DNA of 64,000 nucleotides from Terribacillus halophilus (GTDB lineage: Bacteria > Bacillota > Bacilli > Bacillales > Amphibacillaceae). The notes below the pieces were generated by a model. It saw nothing but the letters and a program-made list of their open reading frames with translations, had not been told where the DNA came from and made no database searches. Of this stretch, positions 48,173 through 60,008 are shown piece after piece. The position numbers were made by a program, and so were the translations under genes. Position 1 is the stretch's first letter. Every line of letters begins with the position of its first letter. The stretch lies in contig NZ_LT727827.1 in NCBI RefSeq assembly GCF_900162685.1, positions 124,001-188,000 of the forward strand, given 5' to 3'.

Positions 48173-48856
48173 CTATCCTTTTACTGCTTTGACTGTCTTC
48201 AGAGCAGCCTTTATATTATCATACACATGGTTTCCGACAATAATCACATCCGCATGCCGCTTCATCTCTGCTGCCTGTTCGGCTGACGTAATGCCGCCTC
48301 CGTAAAATAACAGTGTATTCGACAGCTGGCTTTTCACTTTTTGTACGAGTGATGGGTCGGCGTACGCGCCACTGTTTTCTAAATAGAAAACTGGAAGCTT
48401 GTACATATGTTCTGCCATATAAGCATAAGCGATTATATCTTCCTCAGACGGCATGTCGCATTGCGTATGTGTAAACACTTTTGCATCCGGATTAATGACA
48501 CAATACCCTTCCATCACAATTTCGTCCCAATGCATCATATCACGATAAGCTTTCACTGCTTCATGGTGCAGACCCATGATCCATTGCTTGTTCTTACTAT
48601 TCATCACCATTGGCACATAATAGTAATCAAAACCGGGTGTGATTGCCTCCATATCGCTAATCTCCAAAATAACTGGAACGGTATGACGGCGAATTCGCGC
48701 AAGCAAATCAAGTACACCATCCAGCGTCACATTGTCAGTACCTCCAACAATGACGGCATCTGTACCAGACTCACAGATTTTCTCTAAATCCTCATCGGCA
48801 ATCGCTTTAGCCGGATCAAGCTTGAATATATGTTGCCACTCTTTCATGTTATACAC
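48173..48856 (-). CDS. pcrB: heptaprenylglyceryl phosphate synthase
   Basis: 227 residues, TIM-barrel prenyltransferase that joins glycerol-1-phosphate and heptaprenyl diphosphate to make an archaeal-type ether lipid precursor. [48 protein letters not shown] and LLFYGGGI match the family. The GTG at 48856 (GGAGG 8 bases upstream) yields the B. subtilis-like N-terminus; the ATG at 48871 overlaps that ribosome site. 19 bases upstream of pcrA. Confidence 0.93.
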   Translation of the reverse strand: MYNMKEWQHIFKLDPAKAIADEDLEKICESGTDAVIVGGTDNVTLDGVLDLLARIRRHTVPVILEISDMEAITPGFDYYYVPMVMNSKNKQWIMGLHHEAVKAYRDMMHWDEIVMEGYCVINPDAKVFTHTQCDMPSEEDIIAYAYMAEHMYKLPVFYLENSGAYADPSLVQKVKSQLSNTLLFYGGGITSAEQAAEMKRHADVIIVGNHVYDNIKAALKTVKAVKG

Positions 48857-48959
48857 GTGTACGTCCTCCATTACTTGCTTCCATAACGTACATTATAGCA
48901 AAAATCGACGGGATAATTTAGTGGTTGCCAGAGGAAAATACGAACAGTTAACGAACGAA

Positions 48960-48989
48960 GAAAGCCTGGCAACGGATTGCCAGGCTTTT
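48960..48989 (-). terminator. terminator of the yerC/oxidoreductase unit
   Basis: AAAGCCTGGCAA pairs with TTGCCAGGCTTT, a 12-bp perfect stem with a 4-base loop, just past the oxidoreductase stop. Separates that unit from pcrB. Confidence 0.85.
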
Positions 48990-48994
48990 CTTGT

Positions 48995-49987
48995 TTATTG
49001 GATTCGATCAGCAGGGAATATTAAGCCGAATTGGCTTCGGGCTTTATCCATAATTTCCGCTACAGAAAGCGCCAAATCATGGGTATTGATACTGGATTCC
49101 CGTTTACCGGATTGAATTAAGCTTACGAATTCTTCTATCTCGTATACCATGCGGTGCTCATTATCCTGCGGTCCGCTAATGGTTTCTTCTGTGCTGTCGT
49201 GATATTGAATCGTTACATCTTCTAAATGGCCGATGTGGTCTATTTTAATTGTTGCATCTTCGCCTTGAATTTCAGAAGGCTGTGTGGAGCTTGTGATTTT
49301 GGAATAGTAAACGACTGCCTCCATTCCTTCATACGTCAGCGTAATCGTTGCTTGTCCGTCCACGCCGGATTCGAGCAACGTTCCGCTCGCCTTAACATCC
49401 TGTGGTTTACCGAACAACGCAATAAGTGGATACAAGCAATAAATACCGATGTCCATTGTAGCTCCGTTACTGAGCTCTGGATTGAAGGCGTTTAGTATTT
49501 CTCCTTGCCTGTAAGCATCATAACGAGAAGAATACTGGCAAAGCTGGGCAACATAACGGCGAACTGGCCCAATTTTATCCAAATGCTGCTGCAAAATGCG
49601 GTAATTCGGCAAAAATGTCGTCTTCATTGCTTCCATTAACAACACATCGTGCTGTTTAGCAGTCTCAATTAAGTCTTTCACTTCTGCTGCATTTGATGCA
49701 AGCGGCTTTTCACATAATACGTGTACGCCATGCTGCATAAAGATCTTCGCTTGACTTGCGTGCAATGCATTCGGGCTGGCGATATAAACAGCGTCCACTT
49801 TCCCGCTTGCCGCCATTTCCTCCATGTCAGTGAATGTATGTACAGCTCCTTGCTTCTCCGCAAATGCTGCTGCTCGTTCAGCATGTCGAGAATACACAGT
49901 TGTCAGTTCAAAACCCTTAACCTTTCTTCCTGCTTCCAAAAAAGATTCCGTTATCCAGTTCGTTCCGATTACACCAAAGCGTACCAT
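48995..49987 (-). CDS. Gfo/Idh/MocA-family NAD(P)-dependent oxidoreductase
   Basis: 330 residues. N-terminal Rossmann domain starting MVRFGVIGTNWITESF, the YIASPNALH strand and the EKPLASN signature; C-terminal alpha/beta domain with GATMDIGIYCLYPL. Members reduce or oxidise sugars, inositols and related compounds. AAGGAG precedes the ATG at 49987. It follows the yerC-like gene by 13 bases, so they are probably one operon. Substrate unknown. Confidence 0.88.
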   Translation of the reverse strand: MVRFGVIGTNWITESFLEAGRKVKGFELTTVYSRHAERAAAFAEKQGAVHTFTDMEEMAASGKVDAVYIASPNALHASQAKIFMQHGVHVLCEKPLASNAAEVKDLIETAKQHDVLLMEAMKTTFLPNYRILQQHLDKIGPVRRYVAQLCQYSSRYDAYRQGEILNAFNPELSNGATMDIGIYCLYPLIALFGKPQDVKASGTLLESGVDGQATITLTYEGMEAVVYYSKITSSTQPSEIQGEDATIKIDHIGHLEDVTIQYHDSTEETISGPQDNEHRMVYEIEEFVSLIQSGKRESSINTHDLALSVAEIMDKARSQFGLIFPADRIQ

Positions 49988-50000
49988 CCACGTCAGCTCC

Positions 50001-50303
50001 TTAATCTTCTTTTTTATCTTCCAAACGTTCCAAAACTGTGTTGTACCCATCGTTCCCATAGTTTAGGCAGCGCTTCACACGTGAAATAGTCGTTGTAGAC
50101 GCACTTGTCTCTTGTACGATTGCGTGATACGTTGCCCCTTCACGCAGCATTTTTGCCACTTGCAGGCGTTGTGTCAGTGATTGTATTTCACTAATCGTCG
50201 CAATATCATCAAAGAAGCGATAGCAATCTTCCTTATCTTTCAGCGTCAGAATTGCCTCAAACAATTCATCTAAATGCTCACCACGGAGCTTGTCAAGCTG
50301 CAT
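50001..50303 (-). CDS. yerC: YerC/YecD-family TrpR-related DNA-binding protein
   Basis: 100 residues, GGGAGG 7 bases before the ATG. MQLDKLRGEHLDELFEAIL and the DNA-binding MLREGATYHAIVQETSASTTTISRVKRCL match the TrpR-like YerC family. B. subtilis yerC lies between the pur operon and pcrB, as here. Presumed regulator; the target is not identifiable from this window. Confidence 0.92.
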   Translation of the reverse strand: MQLDKLRGEHLDELFEAILTLKDKEDCYRFFDDIATISEIQSLTQRLQVAKMLREGATYHAIVQETSASTTTISRVKRCLNYGNDGYNTVLERLEDKKED

Positions 50304-50464
50304 ACAGCTTCCCTCCCCATACGCACGATTGTGCTTGTTACCTTATTCTTTATCATACATCATCTGAAACATTTTTGCGTCATTTGCGTCCAATGGAATT
50401 TTTATACTCGCATAGGCTGCTCATGCTGAGGAAAAATAAGGTCAAAAGAAAAGAGGTGCCACAA

Positions 50465-50698
50465 ATGCTGAAACCGAATATTGGGATTGTCCAAGCTTTA
50501 ATCCGAATTGCCGCCGGCGTCAGCATGGTCGGTTATGCGACAGCTGCTCTCGTCACTAAACCGAAGCAGCTTACTGCCCACTTAACGCTGCTAGCCGGTG
50601 CAGTTAAAATCGCTGAAGGTATTGTGCGGTACTGCCCAAGTATGGCTTTGATCAATCAATTCCGGCATAAAGAAGATTTAGAATCAGAAGGCTCATAA
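50465..50698 (+). CDS. DUF2892/YgaP-type inner-membrane protein
   Basis: 77 residues. The ATG at 50465 has GAGGTG 6 bases upstream; the longer frame from 50252 overlaps yerC on the other strand and is not believed. MLKPNIGIVQALIRIAAGVSM is the typical DUF2892 start, followed by a second membrane span and VRYCPSMALI. Fused in other bacteria to rhodanese domains, so sometimes tied to sulfur metabolism. The only rightward gene between dagK and the window end. Confidence 0.8.
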   Translation: MLKPNIGIVQALIRIAAGVSMVGYATAALVTKPKQLTAHLTLLAGAVKIAEGIVRYCPSMALINQFRHKEDLESEGS

Positions 50699-50727
50699 AA
50701 AAACTAACACATAACCTTTTAAGCAAA

Positions 50728-50771
50728 AAATCCAAATAACACTGCAATTAACAGCAGTGTTATTTGGATTT
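50728..50771 (+). terminator. strong terminator after the DUF2892 gene
   Basis: AAATCCAAATAACACTGC (50728-50745) pairs perfectly with 50754-50771, with a short loop. A-rich upstream side allows activity in both directions. Confidence 0.85.
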
Positions 50772-50803
50772 ATGCATGGAAACTAAGTTGAGAGCACCGC
50801 TCC

Positions 50804-50846
50804 GGAAATACACTCCGCTTTCCTGCAGGAGTCTCCGTGTATTTCC
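50804..50846. repeat. intergenic hairpin repeat
   Basis: GGAAATACAC (50804-50813) pairs with GTGTATTTCC (50837-50846), enclosing TCCGCTTTCCTGCAGGAGTC with a central CCTGCAGG palindrome. This CTCCGCTTTCC-type element is of the kind dispersed between genes in Bacillaceae genomes. Confidence 0.6.
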
Positions 50847-51075
50847 TACGCTGATTTGTGTTATGAAAACCTTCACTAGTGTAGGTAGAATACGTAGACT
50901 CCTCGAAAATAAAAAGCGATTTTCTTGTCGGTATCTTAGTTCAAATGCTATTCCTGTCTAACGGTAACAGCAAGAGTTGGAGAGGCAGTAACAGCCGGGG
51001 GACTGCATTAAGATTGGATGTTTTAATTGCTCGCTAACATACCGAATTAATCTTGTTTGTCCCAGTCTCTACCTA

Positions 51076-52329
51076 TCAATCCCCAAACCCAATGTCAGTT
51101 CGATAATGGAAATTCGGGTTATCTTTAAAGGTTTGCAGTCCTTCTTTGACACTTTTTACGGCGTCAGACCGATTTTGATGTACAGCGCCAATGAACAAAA
51201 TACGGCCGCCATTGGACACATACCCATCCGCAGTCTTATCTGACCCAGCATGGATGCAGTATACATCTTGTGGTAAAGAAGACAAATCTGGAATAGGAAG
51301 CTGCTTTTCATAACTCCCAGGATAACCGCTTGCTGCAATCACGGTTCCAGTTGCATACGCATCCTTCCACGTCAGCAACGGATCTTTGCCAGCAGTTACA
51401 TCCTGCATCACTTGCAGCAAGTCATTTTCCAAAAGTGGCAAAATCACTTGTGTTTCCGGATCTCCGAAGCGTGCATTAAATTCAATCACTTTTGGTCCGT
51501 CTGTTGTTTCAATCAAACCTGCGTAAAGAACACCTGTGAAAGAACGCCCTTCCTTTACTAAACCGGCTGCAGCTGGGATGAGGATACGCTCGATTGCCTC
51601 ATCAATAACTGCTTGCTGCAAATCCGGGATCGGGGCATAAGCCCCCATGCCTCCCGTATTTGGGCCTTGATCATGATCGTAAACGCGCTTATGATCACGA
51701 GCTGGAACAAGCGGGAATACATTCTTTCCATGTACAAAAGCCATGAGTGAAAACTCTTTACCATCCAAGAAATCTTCAATAACAACCAGATTGCCAGCCT
51801 GACCGAATTGGTTTCCTACAAGCATGTTTTCTACAGCCTCATTTGCTTGTTCCACCGTCTGCGCCACAACGACACCTTTACCTGCTGCTAGACCGTCTGC
51901 TTTTACAACAATCGGTGCACCTTTTTCGGCAATATAGGCTTTTGCTTTTGCTGCATCCGAGAAGGTTTGACTTGCAGCTGTTGGAATATGGTGTGCTTGC
52001 ATAAACTGCTTGGCATAATCCTTACTTCCCTCAATTAAAGCTGCTTCTTTTGTCGGTCCAAACACATGCAGTCCTGCCTGCTGAAAAGCATTGACGACAC
52101 CAGCCAACAATGGAATCTCCGGTCCGACGAAGGTCCAGTCAATTTTCTCTTCTTTTGCATAGCTTACCAGGTCATCCACTGCTGTTACATCAATTGGCAC
52201 ACAGGTAGCCAAATCAGCGATTCCGCCATTTCCTGGTGCTGCGTATAACGCGGTTATTTCCGTACTTAAAGATAGCTTTGCAACGATACTGTGCTCCCGG
52301 CCGCCGCTGCCGATTACAAGAACTTTCAC
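51076..52329 (-). CDS. purD: phosphoribosylamine-glycine ligase
   Basis: 417 residues, ATP-grasp enzyme making GAR, step 2 of purine synthesis. MKVLVIGSGGREHSI start, APGNGGIAD, VVKADGLAAGKGVVVA (ATP-binding), GPNTGGMGAYAP and EFNARFGDPETQ. GTG at 52329 has GGGGGAG about 6 bases upstream; the longer frame starts in the spacer. Last gene of the pur operon. Confidence 0.97.
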   Translation of the reverse strand: MKVLVIGSGGREHSIVAKLSLSTEITALYAAPGNGGIADLATCVPIDVTAVDDLVSYAKEEKIDWTFVGPEIPLLAGVVNAFQQAGLHVFGPTKEAALIEGSKDYAKQFMQAHHIPTAASQTFSDAAKAKAYIAEKGAPIVVKADGLAAGKGVVVAQTVEQANEAVENMLVGNQFGQAGNLVVIEDFLDGKEFSLMAFVHGKNVFPLVPARDHKRVYDHDQGPNTGGMGAYAPIPDLQQAVIDEAIERILIPAAAGLVKEGRSFTGVLYAGLIETTDGPKVIEFNARFGDPETQVILPLLENDLLQVMQDVTAGKDPLLTWKDAYATGTVIAASGYPGSYEKQLPIPDLSSLPQDVYCIHAGSDKTADGYVSNGGRILFIGAVHQNRSDAVKSVKEGLQTFKDNPNFHYRTDIGFGD

Positions 52330-52347
52330 ATGTACTCCCCCTGACAA

Positions 52348-53874
52348 TTAATGCTTAAAGTGACGCATTTCTGTAAAGACCATGGCAATATTGTGCGCAT
52401 TACATACAGCGATAGAATCTTCATCTCGTTTCGATCCGCCAGGCTGAATAATTGCCGTCACGCCAGCTTGAATAGCTGCTTCCACCGTGTCTGGCATCGG
52501 GAAGAACGCATCAGATGCAAGGACACTTCCTGCTGCTTTGTCACCAGCTTGCTCTAGCGCAATTTTAGCTGCACCGACACGGTTCATCTGACCTGCACCA
52601 ACACCGATTGTTTGATCATCTTTTGCTGCCACAATCGCATTGGATTTCACATGCTTCACGACTTTCCAAGCGAAAAGCAAATTCTTCAATTCTTCGTCTG
52701 TTGGCTTACGGTCGGTTGCCACTGTAAGATCAGCTTCTGTAACTGCTCCCGTATCATAGTCCTGCACGAGCAGTCCGCCGCTAACGCTGACAACTTTTTT
52801 CGGCTGCTCTATTTTATCGGCAGCAAGCTCCAGCAAGCGAATATTTTTCTTTTCTGTAAGCAGTGTTAATGCTTCTTCTGTGAAGCTTGGGGCAATCACA
52901 ATTTCTAAGAAGATTTCTTTCAGCTGTAAGGCTGTGTCTTTGTCTACCTCTCGGTTCAAAGCTACAATACCGCCAAAGATAGAAGTAGAATCTGCTTCAA
53001 ATGCTTTGCGGAAAGCATCCGAAATTGTTTCTCCGATTCCGACGCCGCATGGATTCATATGTTTTACTGCCACTGCAGCTGGTTCTTGGAACTCCATGAC
53101 AATCTCGAGCGCTGCATTAGCATCTTGGATATTATTATAAGAAAGCTCTTTGCCGTGCAGCTGCTTTGCATTCGCTATTGAAGCCCCTTTTACGATCGGG
53201 TCTTTGTAGAATGCGGCTGCTTGGTGCGGGTTTTCTCCATAACGTAAAGATTGCACTTTTTCGTACGTAAGCGTCAGTGTTTCCGTGTCCTGCTCCTCAT
53301 TCAATTCCGCCAAGTAACCTGCAATCATCGCATCGTAGTTAGCTGTATGACGGAACACTTTCCCGGCTAAGCGACGTTTCGCTTCATAAGAAAGCTCTCC
53401 TTCTCGCAAAGCAGCTAGGGTGGCATCATAATCTGCTGGGTCTACCAAAACTGTGACGCCAGCAAAGTTCTTCGCTGCAGAACGAAGCATTGTTGGACCG
53501 CCAATATCAATGTTTTCAATTGCATCAGCTTCTGTTACATCTGGCTTCTCGATTGTATTTTTAAAAGGATACAGATTAACAACAACCAAATCAATTGGTG
53601 TGATGTCACGTTCTTTCAGCTGCTGCATATGACTTTCGTCATCTCTTCTAGCCAATAGGCCGCCATGGATGGCTGGGTGCAATGTTTTCACACGTCCGTC
53701 CATAATTTCATCAAATTTCGTCACGTCAGATACTGCTGCAGCTGGAATTCCTGCATCCTTCAGCTGTTTTAGCGTTCCTCCGGTTGAAATGATGTCATAT
53801 TCCATTGCTGCCAACTCCTTGGCAAATGGGATGATTCCTGTTTTATCTGAAACGCTGATTAACGCACGTGGCAT
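52348..53874 (-). CDS. purH: bifunctional AICAR transformylase/IMP cyclohydrolase
   Basis: 508 residues, last two steps to IMP. The N-terminal MGS-like cyclohydrolase domain ([44 protein letters not shown]) is followed by the transformylase domain ([33 protein letters not shown]). AAAGGAATG precedes the ATG. Follows purN by 6 bases. Confidence 0.97.
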   Translation of the reverse strand: MPRALISVSDKTGIIPFAKELAAMEYDIISTGGTLKQLKDAGIPAAAVSDVTKFDEIMDGRVKTLHPAIHGGLLARRDDESHMQQLKERDITPIDLVVVNLYPFKNTIEKPDVTEADAIENIDIGGPTMLRSAAKNFAGVTVLVDPADYDATLAALREGELSYEAKRRLAGKVFRHTANYDAMIAGYLAELNEEQDTETLTLTYEKVQSLRYGENPHQAAAFYKDPIVKGASIANAKQLHGKELSYNNIQDANAALEIVMEFQEPAAVAVKHMNPCGVGIGETISDAFRKAFEADSTSIFGGIVALNREVDKDTALQLKEIFLEIVIAPSFTEEALTLLTEKKNIRLLELAADKIEQPKKVVSVSGGLLVQDYDTGAVTEADLTVATDRKPTDEELKNLLFAWKVVKHVKSNAIVAAKDDQTIGVGAGQMNRVGAAKIALEQAGDKAAGSVLASDAFFPMPDTVEAAIQAGVTAIIQPGGSKRDEDSIAVCNAHNIAMVFTEMRHFKH

Positions 53875-53880
53875 TAGCTG

Positions 53881-54450
53881 TCATTCCTTTCCTTCTCGTG
53901 TAAGTATGTATCGAATCGTTTCCGGGTACAAACGGTGCTCAATTTGCTGTATCCGCTGATGTAAGGTTTGGTGTGTATCTTCCGGGCAAACAGGAACTGC
54001 TTCCTGCGCGATAATGGTGCCTGTGTCCATGCCGCTATCGACAAAATGAATGGTTACACCGCTCACTTTTACCCCAGCGGCTAACGCTTGTCCGATAGCA
54101 TCTTTGCCGGCGAATGCTGGCAATAAGGATGGATGAATATTTAAGATCCGTTCGGCAAATGCCTCTAGCAAGGTAGATCCGATTAACCGCATATAGCCCG
54201 CCAAAAAGATCCACTCAATTTGCATGTCATGTAATTTCGTTAGGATTGCTTGTTCATAGGCTTGCTTATCTGGAAAAGTTTTTGGATCGCAAACTAAGAC
54301 GTCTACATTCCAACCTGCTGCTTTTTGGATAACTGGGGCTTCAGGCTTATCACAAACAAGCAGGCGAACAGCGCATGGTAATGCAGAAGCTTGCACAATC
54401 GCCTCCGCATTGCTGCCGCTGCCAGAAGCGAAGACAGCAGCTGCAATCAT
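53881..54450 (-). CDS. purN: phosphoribosylglycinamide formyltransferase
   Basis: 189 residues, folate-dependent GAR transformylase. [11 protein letters not shown] binds phosphoribose; [31 protein letters not shown] with the catalytic Asn-His, and [15 protein letters not shown] with the Asp. The ATG at 54450 overlaps the purM stop by 4 bases, with TGGAG upstream; the longer frame is out of the purM frame and not real. Confidence 0.96.
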   Translation of the reverse strand: MIAAAVFASGSGSNAEAIVQASALPCAVRLLVCDKPEAPVIQKAAGWNVDVLVCDPKTFPDKQAYEQAILTKLHDMQIEWIFLAGYMRLIGSTLLEAFAERILNIHPSLLPAFAGKDAIGQALAAGVKVSGVTIHFVDSGMDTGTIIAQEAVPVCPEDTHQTLHQRIQQIEHRLYPETIRYILTREGKE

Positions 54451-55472
54451 GCTTGGAACTCCACGCCGTTTTGCTCTGTCACTTCGCCGATGATCCAGGC
54501 TCTCTCGCCAGCATCCTGAAGTAAGCTCATGCACTGGTCTGCTTCTTCTTGCGATACGATCAGCGCCATGCCGATTCCGGTATTAAATACGCCAAGCATA
54601 TCTTCAAAAGTGATATCTGCTTTGTCCATCAAGAATTCATAAACAGCCGGCAGTTCCCAGCTGCCTGTCTGAATGCGTACACCCAGATGCTCCGGCACCG
54701 CGCGAGGGAGATTCTCATGAAACCCGCCGCCGGTAATATGAGAAATACCGTGAATGTCTACTTTTTCTTGGACAGCACGGACAGCTTTTGCATAAATTTT
54801 TGTTGGTTCAAGCAAGATCTCTCCTAAAGGACGGTCAAACGGTGCATATACGTCATCCAGCGAAAGATTATGCTCCTCTAGCAGGCGGCGAACCAATGAA
54901 AAACCATTTGAATGCAAACCGCTTGATGCGATTCCAATGATTGTGTCACCAGCTTGCACAGCAGCTCCGCTGATGAGCTCTGACTTCTCGCCGATACCGA
55001 CAACAAAACCAGCCAAATCATACTCGTCTTCTGCATACATGCCTGGCATTTCCGCCGTTTCACCGCCGATTAAAGCAGCACCTGCTTCTACACAGCCATC
55101 AGAAATTCCTTTAACAATCTGTTCAATTTTCTCTGGTTCATTTTTTCCGCAAGCAATGTAATCAAGGAAAAACAATGCCTGTGCACCTTGTGCAATAATG
55201 TCATTCACACACATCGCGACCAAGTCAATGCCGACTGTATCATGCTGATTCATATCAAATGCCAGCTTCAGCTTCGTGCCGACTCCATCTGTACCAGAAA
55301 CAAGTACCGGCTCCTTATAAGAAAACGACGATAAATCAAATAGTCCAGCAAACGCTCCGACACCGCCAATGACCTCTGGACGGTTCGTACGCTTGATATG
55401 TTTTTTCATCAAATCCACTGCGCGATAGCCTGCTTCCACATCTACGCCGGCTTGTTTGTAAAGTTCACTCAT
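54447..55472 (-). CDS. purM: AIR synthetase (phosphoribosylformylglycinamidine cyclo-ligase)
   Basis: 341 residues. [30 protein letters not shown] (ATP site), [13 protein letters not shown] and [13 protein letters not shown] identify PurM. AGGAGG is 6-7 bases before the ATG. Forms AIR from FGAM. Confidence 0.97.
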   Translation of the reverse strand: MSELYKQAGVDVEAGYRAVDLMKKHIKRTNRPEVIGGVGAFAGLFDLSSFSYKEPVLVSGTDGVGTKLKLAFDMNQHDTVGIDLVAMCVNDIIAQGAQALFFLDYIACGKNEPEKIEQIVKGISDGCVEAGAALIGGETAEMPGMYAEDEYDLAGFVVGIGEKSELISGAAVQAGDTIIGIASSGLHSNGFSLVRRLLEEHNLSLDDVYAPFDRPLGEILLEPTKIYAKAVRAVQEKVDIHGISHITGGGFHENLPRAVPEHLGVRIQTGSWELPAVYEFLMDKADITFEDMLGVFNTGIGMALIVSQEEADQCMSLLQDAGERAWIIGEVTEQNGVEFQA

Positions 55473-55482
55473 GCTTGGCCTC

Positions 55483-56895
55483 CTAACACTTGTATGCCGG
55501 AAGTACAGTATCCGGGTAGATCTCAGTTGGGTAGTTTCCTGTAAAGCATGCTTTGCAGATGCCGTGTGTCATGACGTCGTTATCGCCAACAATGCAATCC
55601 TGCAGACCATCGACGCTAAGGAAAGAAAGTGAATCTGCTTCAATCAATTCCCGCATTTCTTCGATGCTGTGATTCGCAGCAATTAACTCCGAAGTCGTCG
55701 ACGTGTCAATGCCGTAAAAACACGGATTCTGAATTGGCGGTGATGCAATCCGCACATGTACTTCTGTTGCTCCAGCTTCTTTCAGCATGCGGACAATCCG
55801 CTTACTCGTCGTACCGCGAACGATAGAGTCATCGACCATTACGACACGCTTGCCTTTCACGATTCCACGTACAGCAGACAATTTCATCTTCACGCCTTGT
55901 TCCCGCAGCTCTTGGGAGGGTTGGATAAACGTCCGGCCAACATAACGGTTTTTAATCAATCCAAGCTCGTATGGAATGCCAGTAGCTTCGGAGAATCCGA
56001 TTGCAGCTGAAATACTGGAATCAGGTACTCCTGTGACAACATCCGCTTCAATTGGCGCTTCCTGTGCGAGCACTTTACCCATTTTTTTTCGGGAAGCATG
56101 CACATTTTGACCGTTCAAATCGGAATCCGGCCGGGAGAAATAGACATACTCCATGGAACAAAGTGACCGCTCCAACGTGGAGGAAAAGCGCTGTGAATGC
56201 AGGCCGGTATCGCTGATTGTAATCAATTCGCCTGGCTCTACTTCACGTACATATTCCGCTCCTGTTACATCAAAAGCACATGTTTCCGAAGATACAACCC
56301 AGGCATCTCCGAGTTTACCGAGCGATAAGGGACGCAAGCCTTTCGGATCTACTGCAACGAACATTTGCGTTTCTGTGAGAATCGTCAAGCTGTACGCACC
56401 TTTGACCATACTGAGTGCAGATTTGATCGCTTCATCCAATTCAATTTGACCGCTGCGCTTAATCAAATGCGCAATCACTTCTGTATCAGAAGAAGTTTGC
56501 AAGATGCTGCCTTGTGCTTCCAGCTGCTGCTTTAATCCGTATGCATTGACAAGGTTGCCGTTATGGGCAATTGCGAGACTATCTCTCTGGGAACGAAACA
56601 ACAATGGCTGCACATTTTCATAGCCTCCGCCCCCTGCAGTTGCATAACGAACGTGACCTATTGCCGCATTGCCGTTCAGTTTATTAAACTCTCCTCCAGC
56701 AAACACTTCATTAATCAAGCCAAGACCTTTGTGCAAATGCAGATTTTCTCGGTCTGTTGTCACAACGCCAGCACCTTCCTGCCCGCGGTGCTGCAAGGCA
56801 TGAAGACCGTAATACGTTACTTCTGCTGCTTTTTCATGTCCCCAAATCGCAAAGACGCCGCATTCCTCGTTCAAGCCTTTGATTTCAGCAAGCAT
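55483..56895 (-). CDS. purF: amidophosphoribosyltransferase
   Basis: 470 residues, committed step of purine synthesis. An 11-residue propeptide ([11 protein letters not shown]) precedes the catalytic Cys of [21 protein letters not shown] follows in the glutaminase domain. The phosphoribosyltransferase domain has [14 protein letters not shown]. Late Cys residues (ICKACFTG) belong to the Fe-S cluster of the Bacillus-type enzyme. ATG at 56895 has AAAGGAG 7 bases upstream. It overlaps the purL end by 25 bases, as in B. subtilis. Confidence 0.98.
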   Translation of the reverse strand: MLAEIKGLNEECGVFAIWGHEKAAEVTYYGLHALQHRGQEGAGVVTTDRENLHLHKGLGLINEVFAGGEFNKLNGNAAIGHVRYATAGGGGYENVQPLLFRSQRDSLAIAHNGNLVNAYGLKQQLEAQGSILQTSSDTEVIAHLIKRSGQIELDEAIKSALSMVKGAYSLTILTETQMFVAVDPKGLRPLSLGKLGDAWVVSSETCAFDVTGAEYVREVEPGELITISDTGLHSQRFSSTLERSLCSMEYVYFSRPDSDLNGQNVHASRKKMGKVLAQEAPIEADVVTGVPDSSISAAIGFSEATGIPYELGLIKNRYVGRTFIQPSQELREQGVKMKLSAVRGIVKGKRVVMVDDSIVRGTTSKRIVRMLKEAGATEVHVRIASPPIQNPCFYGIDTSTTSELIAANHSIEEMRELIEADSLSFLSVDGLQDCIVGDNDVMTHGICKACFTGNYPTEIYPDTVLPAYKC

Positions 56896-59093
56896 GGAAT
56901 AGCTCCTTTCCAAAGTGCCTCAAGTGTTGGTACTGCTTCTAGGATGATCGTCTTGTCTCCCTGTACAACTGTAAGCTCCGCTGTTTCTGTCACAACACCG
57001 ATTTGTGCTGCCGCTGGTACAGCCTCTTCAAAGGCTGCTTGCTTTTCAGGTGAAACGGATACTAGAAAACGTGATTGAGATTCACTGAAGAGTGATGCTG
57101 TTGCATCTTCTTCTACTGTCACTTGTGCACCAAGCTTTGTGTCAAACAAGCTTTCCGCCAATGCGACAGCCAAACCACCCTCGGCAAGATCATGTGCAGA
57201 AGCTAGTAATCCTTGCTGGATACTAGCTAGCACAGCTTGCTGATTGCTTGCTTCGGTATCAAGATCAATAGCAGGAGCTTTCCCGTAATAACGTTCTTCA
57301 AGCAGATTTTGCAGCTCACTGCCGCCGAACTCTGCTTTTGTTTCCCCTACTAGATAGATAGCATCACCAGCTTGCTTAAATGTGCTCGTCGTTACATGTT
57401 TGATGTCTTCTACTAAGCCAACCATACCGACAATCGGCGTCGGGAAAATAGACTGTTGGTTAGATTCATTATAAAGTGATACATTTCCGCTGATGACTGG
57501 TGTTTCCAATGCAAGACAAGCAGCACTCATGCCGTCTACACTCTTTTCCATCTGCCAGAAGTTCTCCGGCTTATCTGGATTTCCAAAGTTCAAGCCATCA
57601 GTCAGTGCCAGTGGTTTTGCACCAGAACTGATGATATTTCTTGCTGCTTCTGCTACTGCAATTTTTCCGCCTGTTTCCGGATCCAAGTAAATATAACGAG
57701 AATTACAGTCTGTCGTCATTGCGATAGCTTTTTGTGTTCCACGAACGCGAACAATCGCTGCGTCGCTTCCTGGTGCCACCACTGTATCAGCACCAACCAT
57801 GCTGTCATATTGATCGTACACCCATTCTTTGCTGGCAATGGTCGGCTGCTGCAGCAGTTGTTTGAGCGTTTCTGCATAGTTTGTGACAGCTGGCTTATAA
57901 TCAATTGTTTGAAACTCTTTGAAATAGTCCGGTACTTTGGAGTCTTTATAGTAAACTGGCGCATCTTCTGCCAAACTATCAACCGGTATCTCAGCAGCAA
58001 CTTCCCCATGATGCAGCAAACGGAACTGCTTATCGTCAGTCACTGTTCCGACCGCAACAGCTTGTAAGCCGTATTTCTCGAATACATCAATAATGCCTTG
58101 TTCCTGTCCTTTTTTCACAACGAGCAGCATGCGCTCTTGTGATTCAGACAACATCAATTCGTAAGGCGTCATATGCAGCTCCCGCTGCGGTACAAGATCC
58201 AAATTCATTTCCATTCCCATGCCAGCTTTACTAGCCATCTCGCTCGCACTTGATGTTAAACCAGCAGCACCCATGTCCTGCATACCAACAAGCGCTTCAT
58301 GCTGGATAACTTCCAAACAAGCTTCGATCAGCAGTTTTTCCATAAACGGATCGCCAACTTGCACGGACGGACGTTTTGATTCGGACTCTTCGCTCAAATC
58401 TTCTGAAGCGAAGGTCGCGCCATGGATTCCATCGCGGCCAGTTGGAGCACCAGCGTAAATCACGGTATTGCCAACGCCTGCCGCGATTCCTTTTTGAATA
58501 TCCTTCTGCTCAATCAAACCGACACACATGGCATTCACTAGTGGATTGCCTTCATAGCTTGTATCGAATTGAATTTCACCGCCGACGGTTGGTACACCAA
58601 CACAGTTGCCGTACCCTGCAATACCGTGGACAACTTCCTCCAATAAATATTTCACACGTGGTGTTGTCAGATTGCCGAAGCGTAAAGAATTCAATAGCGC
58701 AATGGGACGCGCTCCCATGGAAAATACATCACGGATAATACCGCCGACACCTGTTGCGGCACCTTGGTAAGGCTCGACCGCGGAAGGATGGTTATGACTC
58801 TCGATCTTGAACACGACTGCCTTGTCATCACCAATATCAACAATTCCAGCTCCTTCGCCGGGTCCTTGTAACACATGCGGTCCCTTTGTCGGGAATTTAC
58901 GCAATAATGGCTTGGATGTTTTATAGCTGCAATGCTCGGACCACATAACGGAGAAAATGCCTGTTTCAGTGAAGTTTGGCTGTCTGCCTAAAATGTTTTT
59001 AACAGATTGAAACTCTTCATCTGTCATACCCATATCGCGATACAGACGGTCTTGTTCGATTTTTTCTGGGCTGATTTCAGCTTGTTGTAACAT
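56871..59093 (-). CDS. purL: FGAM synthase large subunit
   Basis: 740 residues, small-type PurL that works with PurS and Pur[16 protein letters not shown] near the N-terminus, [37 protein letters not shown] and the second-half [23 protein letters not shown] is about 6 bases before the ATG; overlaps purQ by 17 bases. Confidence 0.98.
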   Translation of the reverse strand: MLQQAEISPEKIEQDRLYRDMGMTDEEFQSVKNILGRQPNFTETGIFSVMWSEHCSYKTSKPLLRKFPTKGPHVLQGPGEGAGIVDIGDDKAVVFKIESHNHPSAVEPYQGAATGVGGIIRDVFSMGARPIALLNSLRFGNLTTPRVKYLLEEVVHGIAGYGNCVGVPTVGGEIQFDTSYEGNPLVNAMCVGLIEQKDIQKGIAAGVGNTVIYAGAPTGRDGIHGATFASEDLSEESESKRPSVQVGDPFMEKLLIEACLEVIQHEALVGMQDMGAAGLTSSASEMASKAGMGMEMNLDLVPQRELHMTPYELMLSESQERMLLVVKKGQEQGIIDVFEKYGLQAVAVGTVTDDKQFRLLHHGEVAAEIPVDSLAEDAPVYYKDSKVPDYFKEFQTIDYKPAVTNYAETLKQLLQQPTIASKEWVYDQYDSMVGADTVVAPGSDAAIVRVRGTQKAIAMTTDCNSRYIYLDPETGGKIAVAEAARNIISSGAKPLALTDGLNFGNPDKPENFWQMEKSVDGMSAACLALETPVISGNVSLYNESNQQSIFPTPIVGMVGLVEDIKHVTTSTFKQAGDAIYLVGETKAEFGGSELQNLLEERYYGKAPAIDLDTEASNQQAVLASIQQGLLASAHDLAEGGLAVALAESLFDTKLGAQVTVEEDATASLFSESQSRFLVSVSPEKQAAFEEAVPAAAQIGVVTETAELTVVQGDKTIILEAVPTLEALWKGAIPCLLKSKA

Positions 59094-59760
59094 ACATTTC
59101 CCTCCAGTGGTGTAGTACAGATTGGAATAGTGCTAAACCGTCTTTTGAACCAAGCAGATCTTCAACCGCTCGTTCCGGATGCGGCATCATACCGAGTACG
59201 TTTCCTGCTTTGTTGACAATACCGGCAATATTAGCTCGAGAACCGTTCGGATTATTTTTGTAAGTGAAAACAATCTGATTATTCTGCTGTAACGTCTCCA
59301 GCGTTGCATCATCACAATAGTAATTTCCTTCACCATGCGCAATGGGAATTTGAATTTCCTGTCCCTTTTCATAACCACTTGTAAATAGCGTATCGTTACG
59401 TTCGACTACTAATGTTTCGTAGTGGCACATAAATTTCAATTTTTCATTTCGCAGCATAGCTCCTGGCAGCAAACCTGTTTCCAAAAGAATTTGGAATCCG
59501 TTGCAAACGCCAAGGACAGGTGTACCTGTTTCAGCTTTTTGTTTAATCTGATTTAATACGTTTGATACCGACGCGATAGCTCCGGAGCGAAGATAATCAC
59601 CATAACTAAAACCGCCTGGCAGCAAAATAGCATCATAGTCTGCTAGATTCGCATTTTCATACCATACAAGATCAGCTTCTTCTCCTAAACCGTCCCGGAC
59701 CGCATGATACATGTCTCGGTCGCAGTTGGAGCCTGGAAAAACAATGACAGCGAATTTCAC
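59077..59760 (-). CDS. purQ: FGAM synthase glutaminase subunit
   Basis: 227 residues, class I glutamine amidotransferase. [30 protein letters not shown] with the catalytic Cys and [11 protein letters not shown] with the His and Glu. GTG overlaps the purS stop by 4 bases with GAGGAGGG upstream. Confidence 0.98.
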   Translation of the reverse strand: MKFAVIVFPGSNCDRDMYHAVRDGLGEEADLVWYENANLADYDAILLPGGFSYGDYLRSGAIASVSNVLNQIKQKAETGTPVLGVCNGFQILLETGLLPGAMLRNEKLKFMCHYETLVVERNDTLFTSGYEKGQEIQIPIAHGEGNYYCDDATLETLQQNNQIVFTYKNNPNGSRANIAGIVNKAGNVLGMMPHPERAVEDLLGSKDGLALFQSVLHHWREMYVTTS

Positions 59761-60008
59761 GACTTGATGCCCTCCTCGACTGTGTAGCTGTATTCTTCCA
59801 TCACAGGATTGGCTAGCAGCTTGTCACACATACGCTGCACTTCTTGTGCTACATCGGCACTATCTGACAAACTCATTTCGATGTATTTCCCGACACGCGT
59901 ATCCGCTACTTCCGGAAAACCATTTGCCTGCAGTGCTTCTTGTACTGCCTTACCTTGTGGGTCTAATACCCCTTCTTTCAGCGTGATGAAGATTCTGACT
60001 TTTTTCAT
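59757..60008 (-). CDS. purS: FGAM synthase subunit PurS
   Basis: 83 residues, the small scaffold subunit that carries ammonia between PurQ and Pur[21 protein letters not shown] and VRVGKY-type core ([12 protein letters not shown]) are typical. Overlaps purC by 4 bases. Confidence 0.96.
   Translation of the reverse strand: MKKVRIFITLKEGVLDPQGKAVQEALQANGFPEVADTRVGKYIEMSLSDSADVAQEVQRMCDKLLANPVMEEYSYTVEEGIKS

Larger units (their letters stand above)
50699..51075. other. gene-free region between converging transcripts
   Basis: Contains the terminator at 50728-50771 and a Bacillaceae-type intergenic hairpin repeat at 50804-50846. The part nearest purD has weak inverted pairings around AAGATT/AATCTT but no clear terminator. 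Confidence 0.6.

Noticed and set aside
50252-50464. N-terminal extension of the DUF2892 gene
   Set aside because: Overlaps yerC on the other strand and lacks a ribosome site. The ATG at 50465 has GAGGTG and the family N-terminus.
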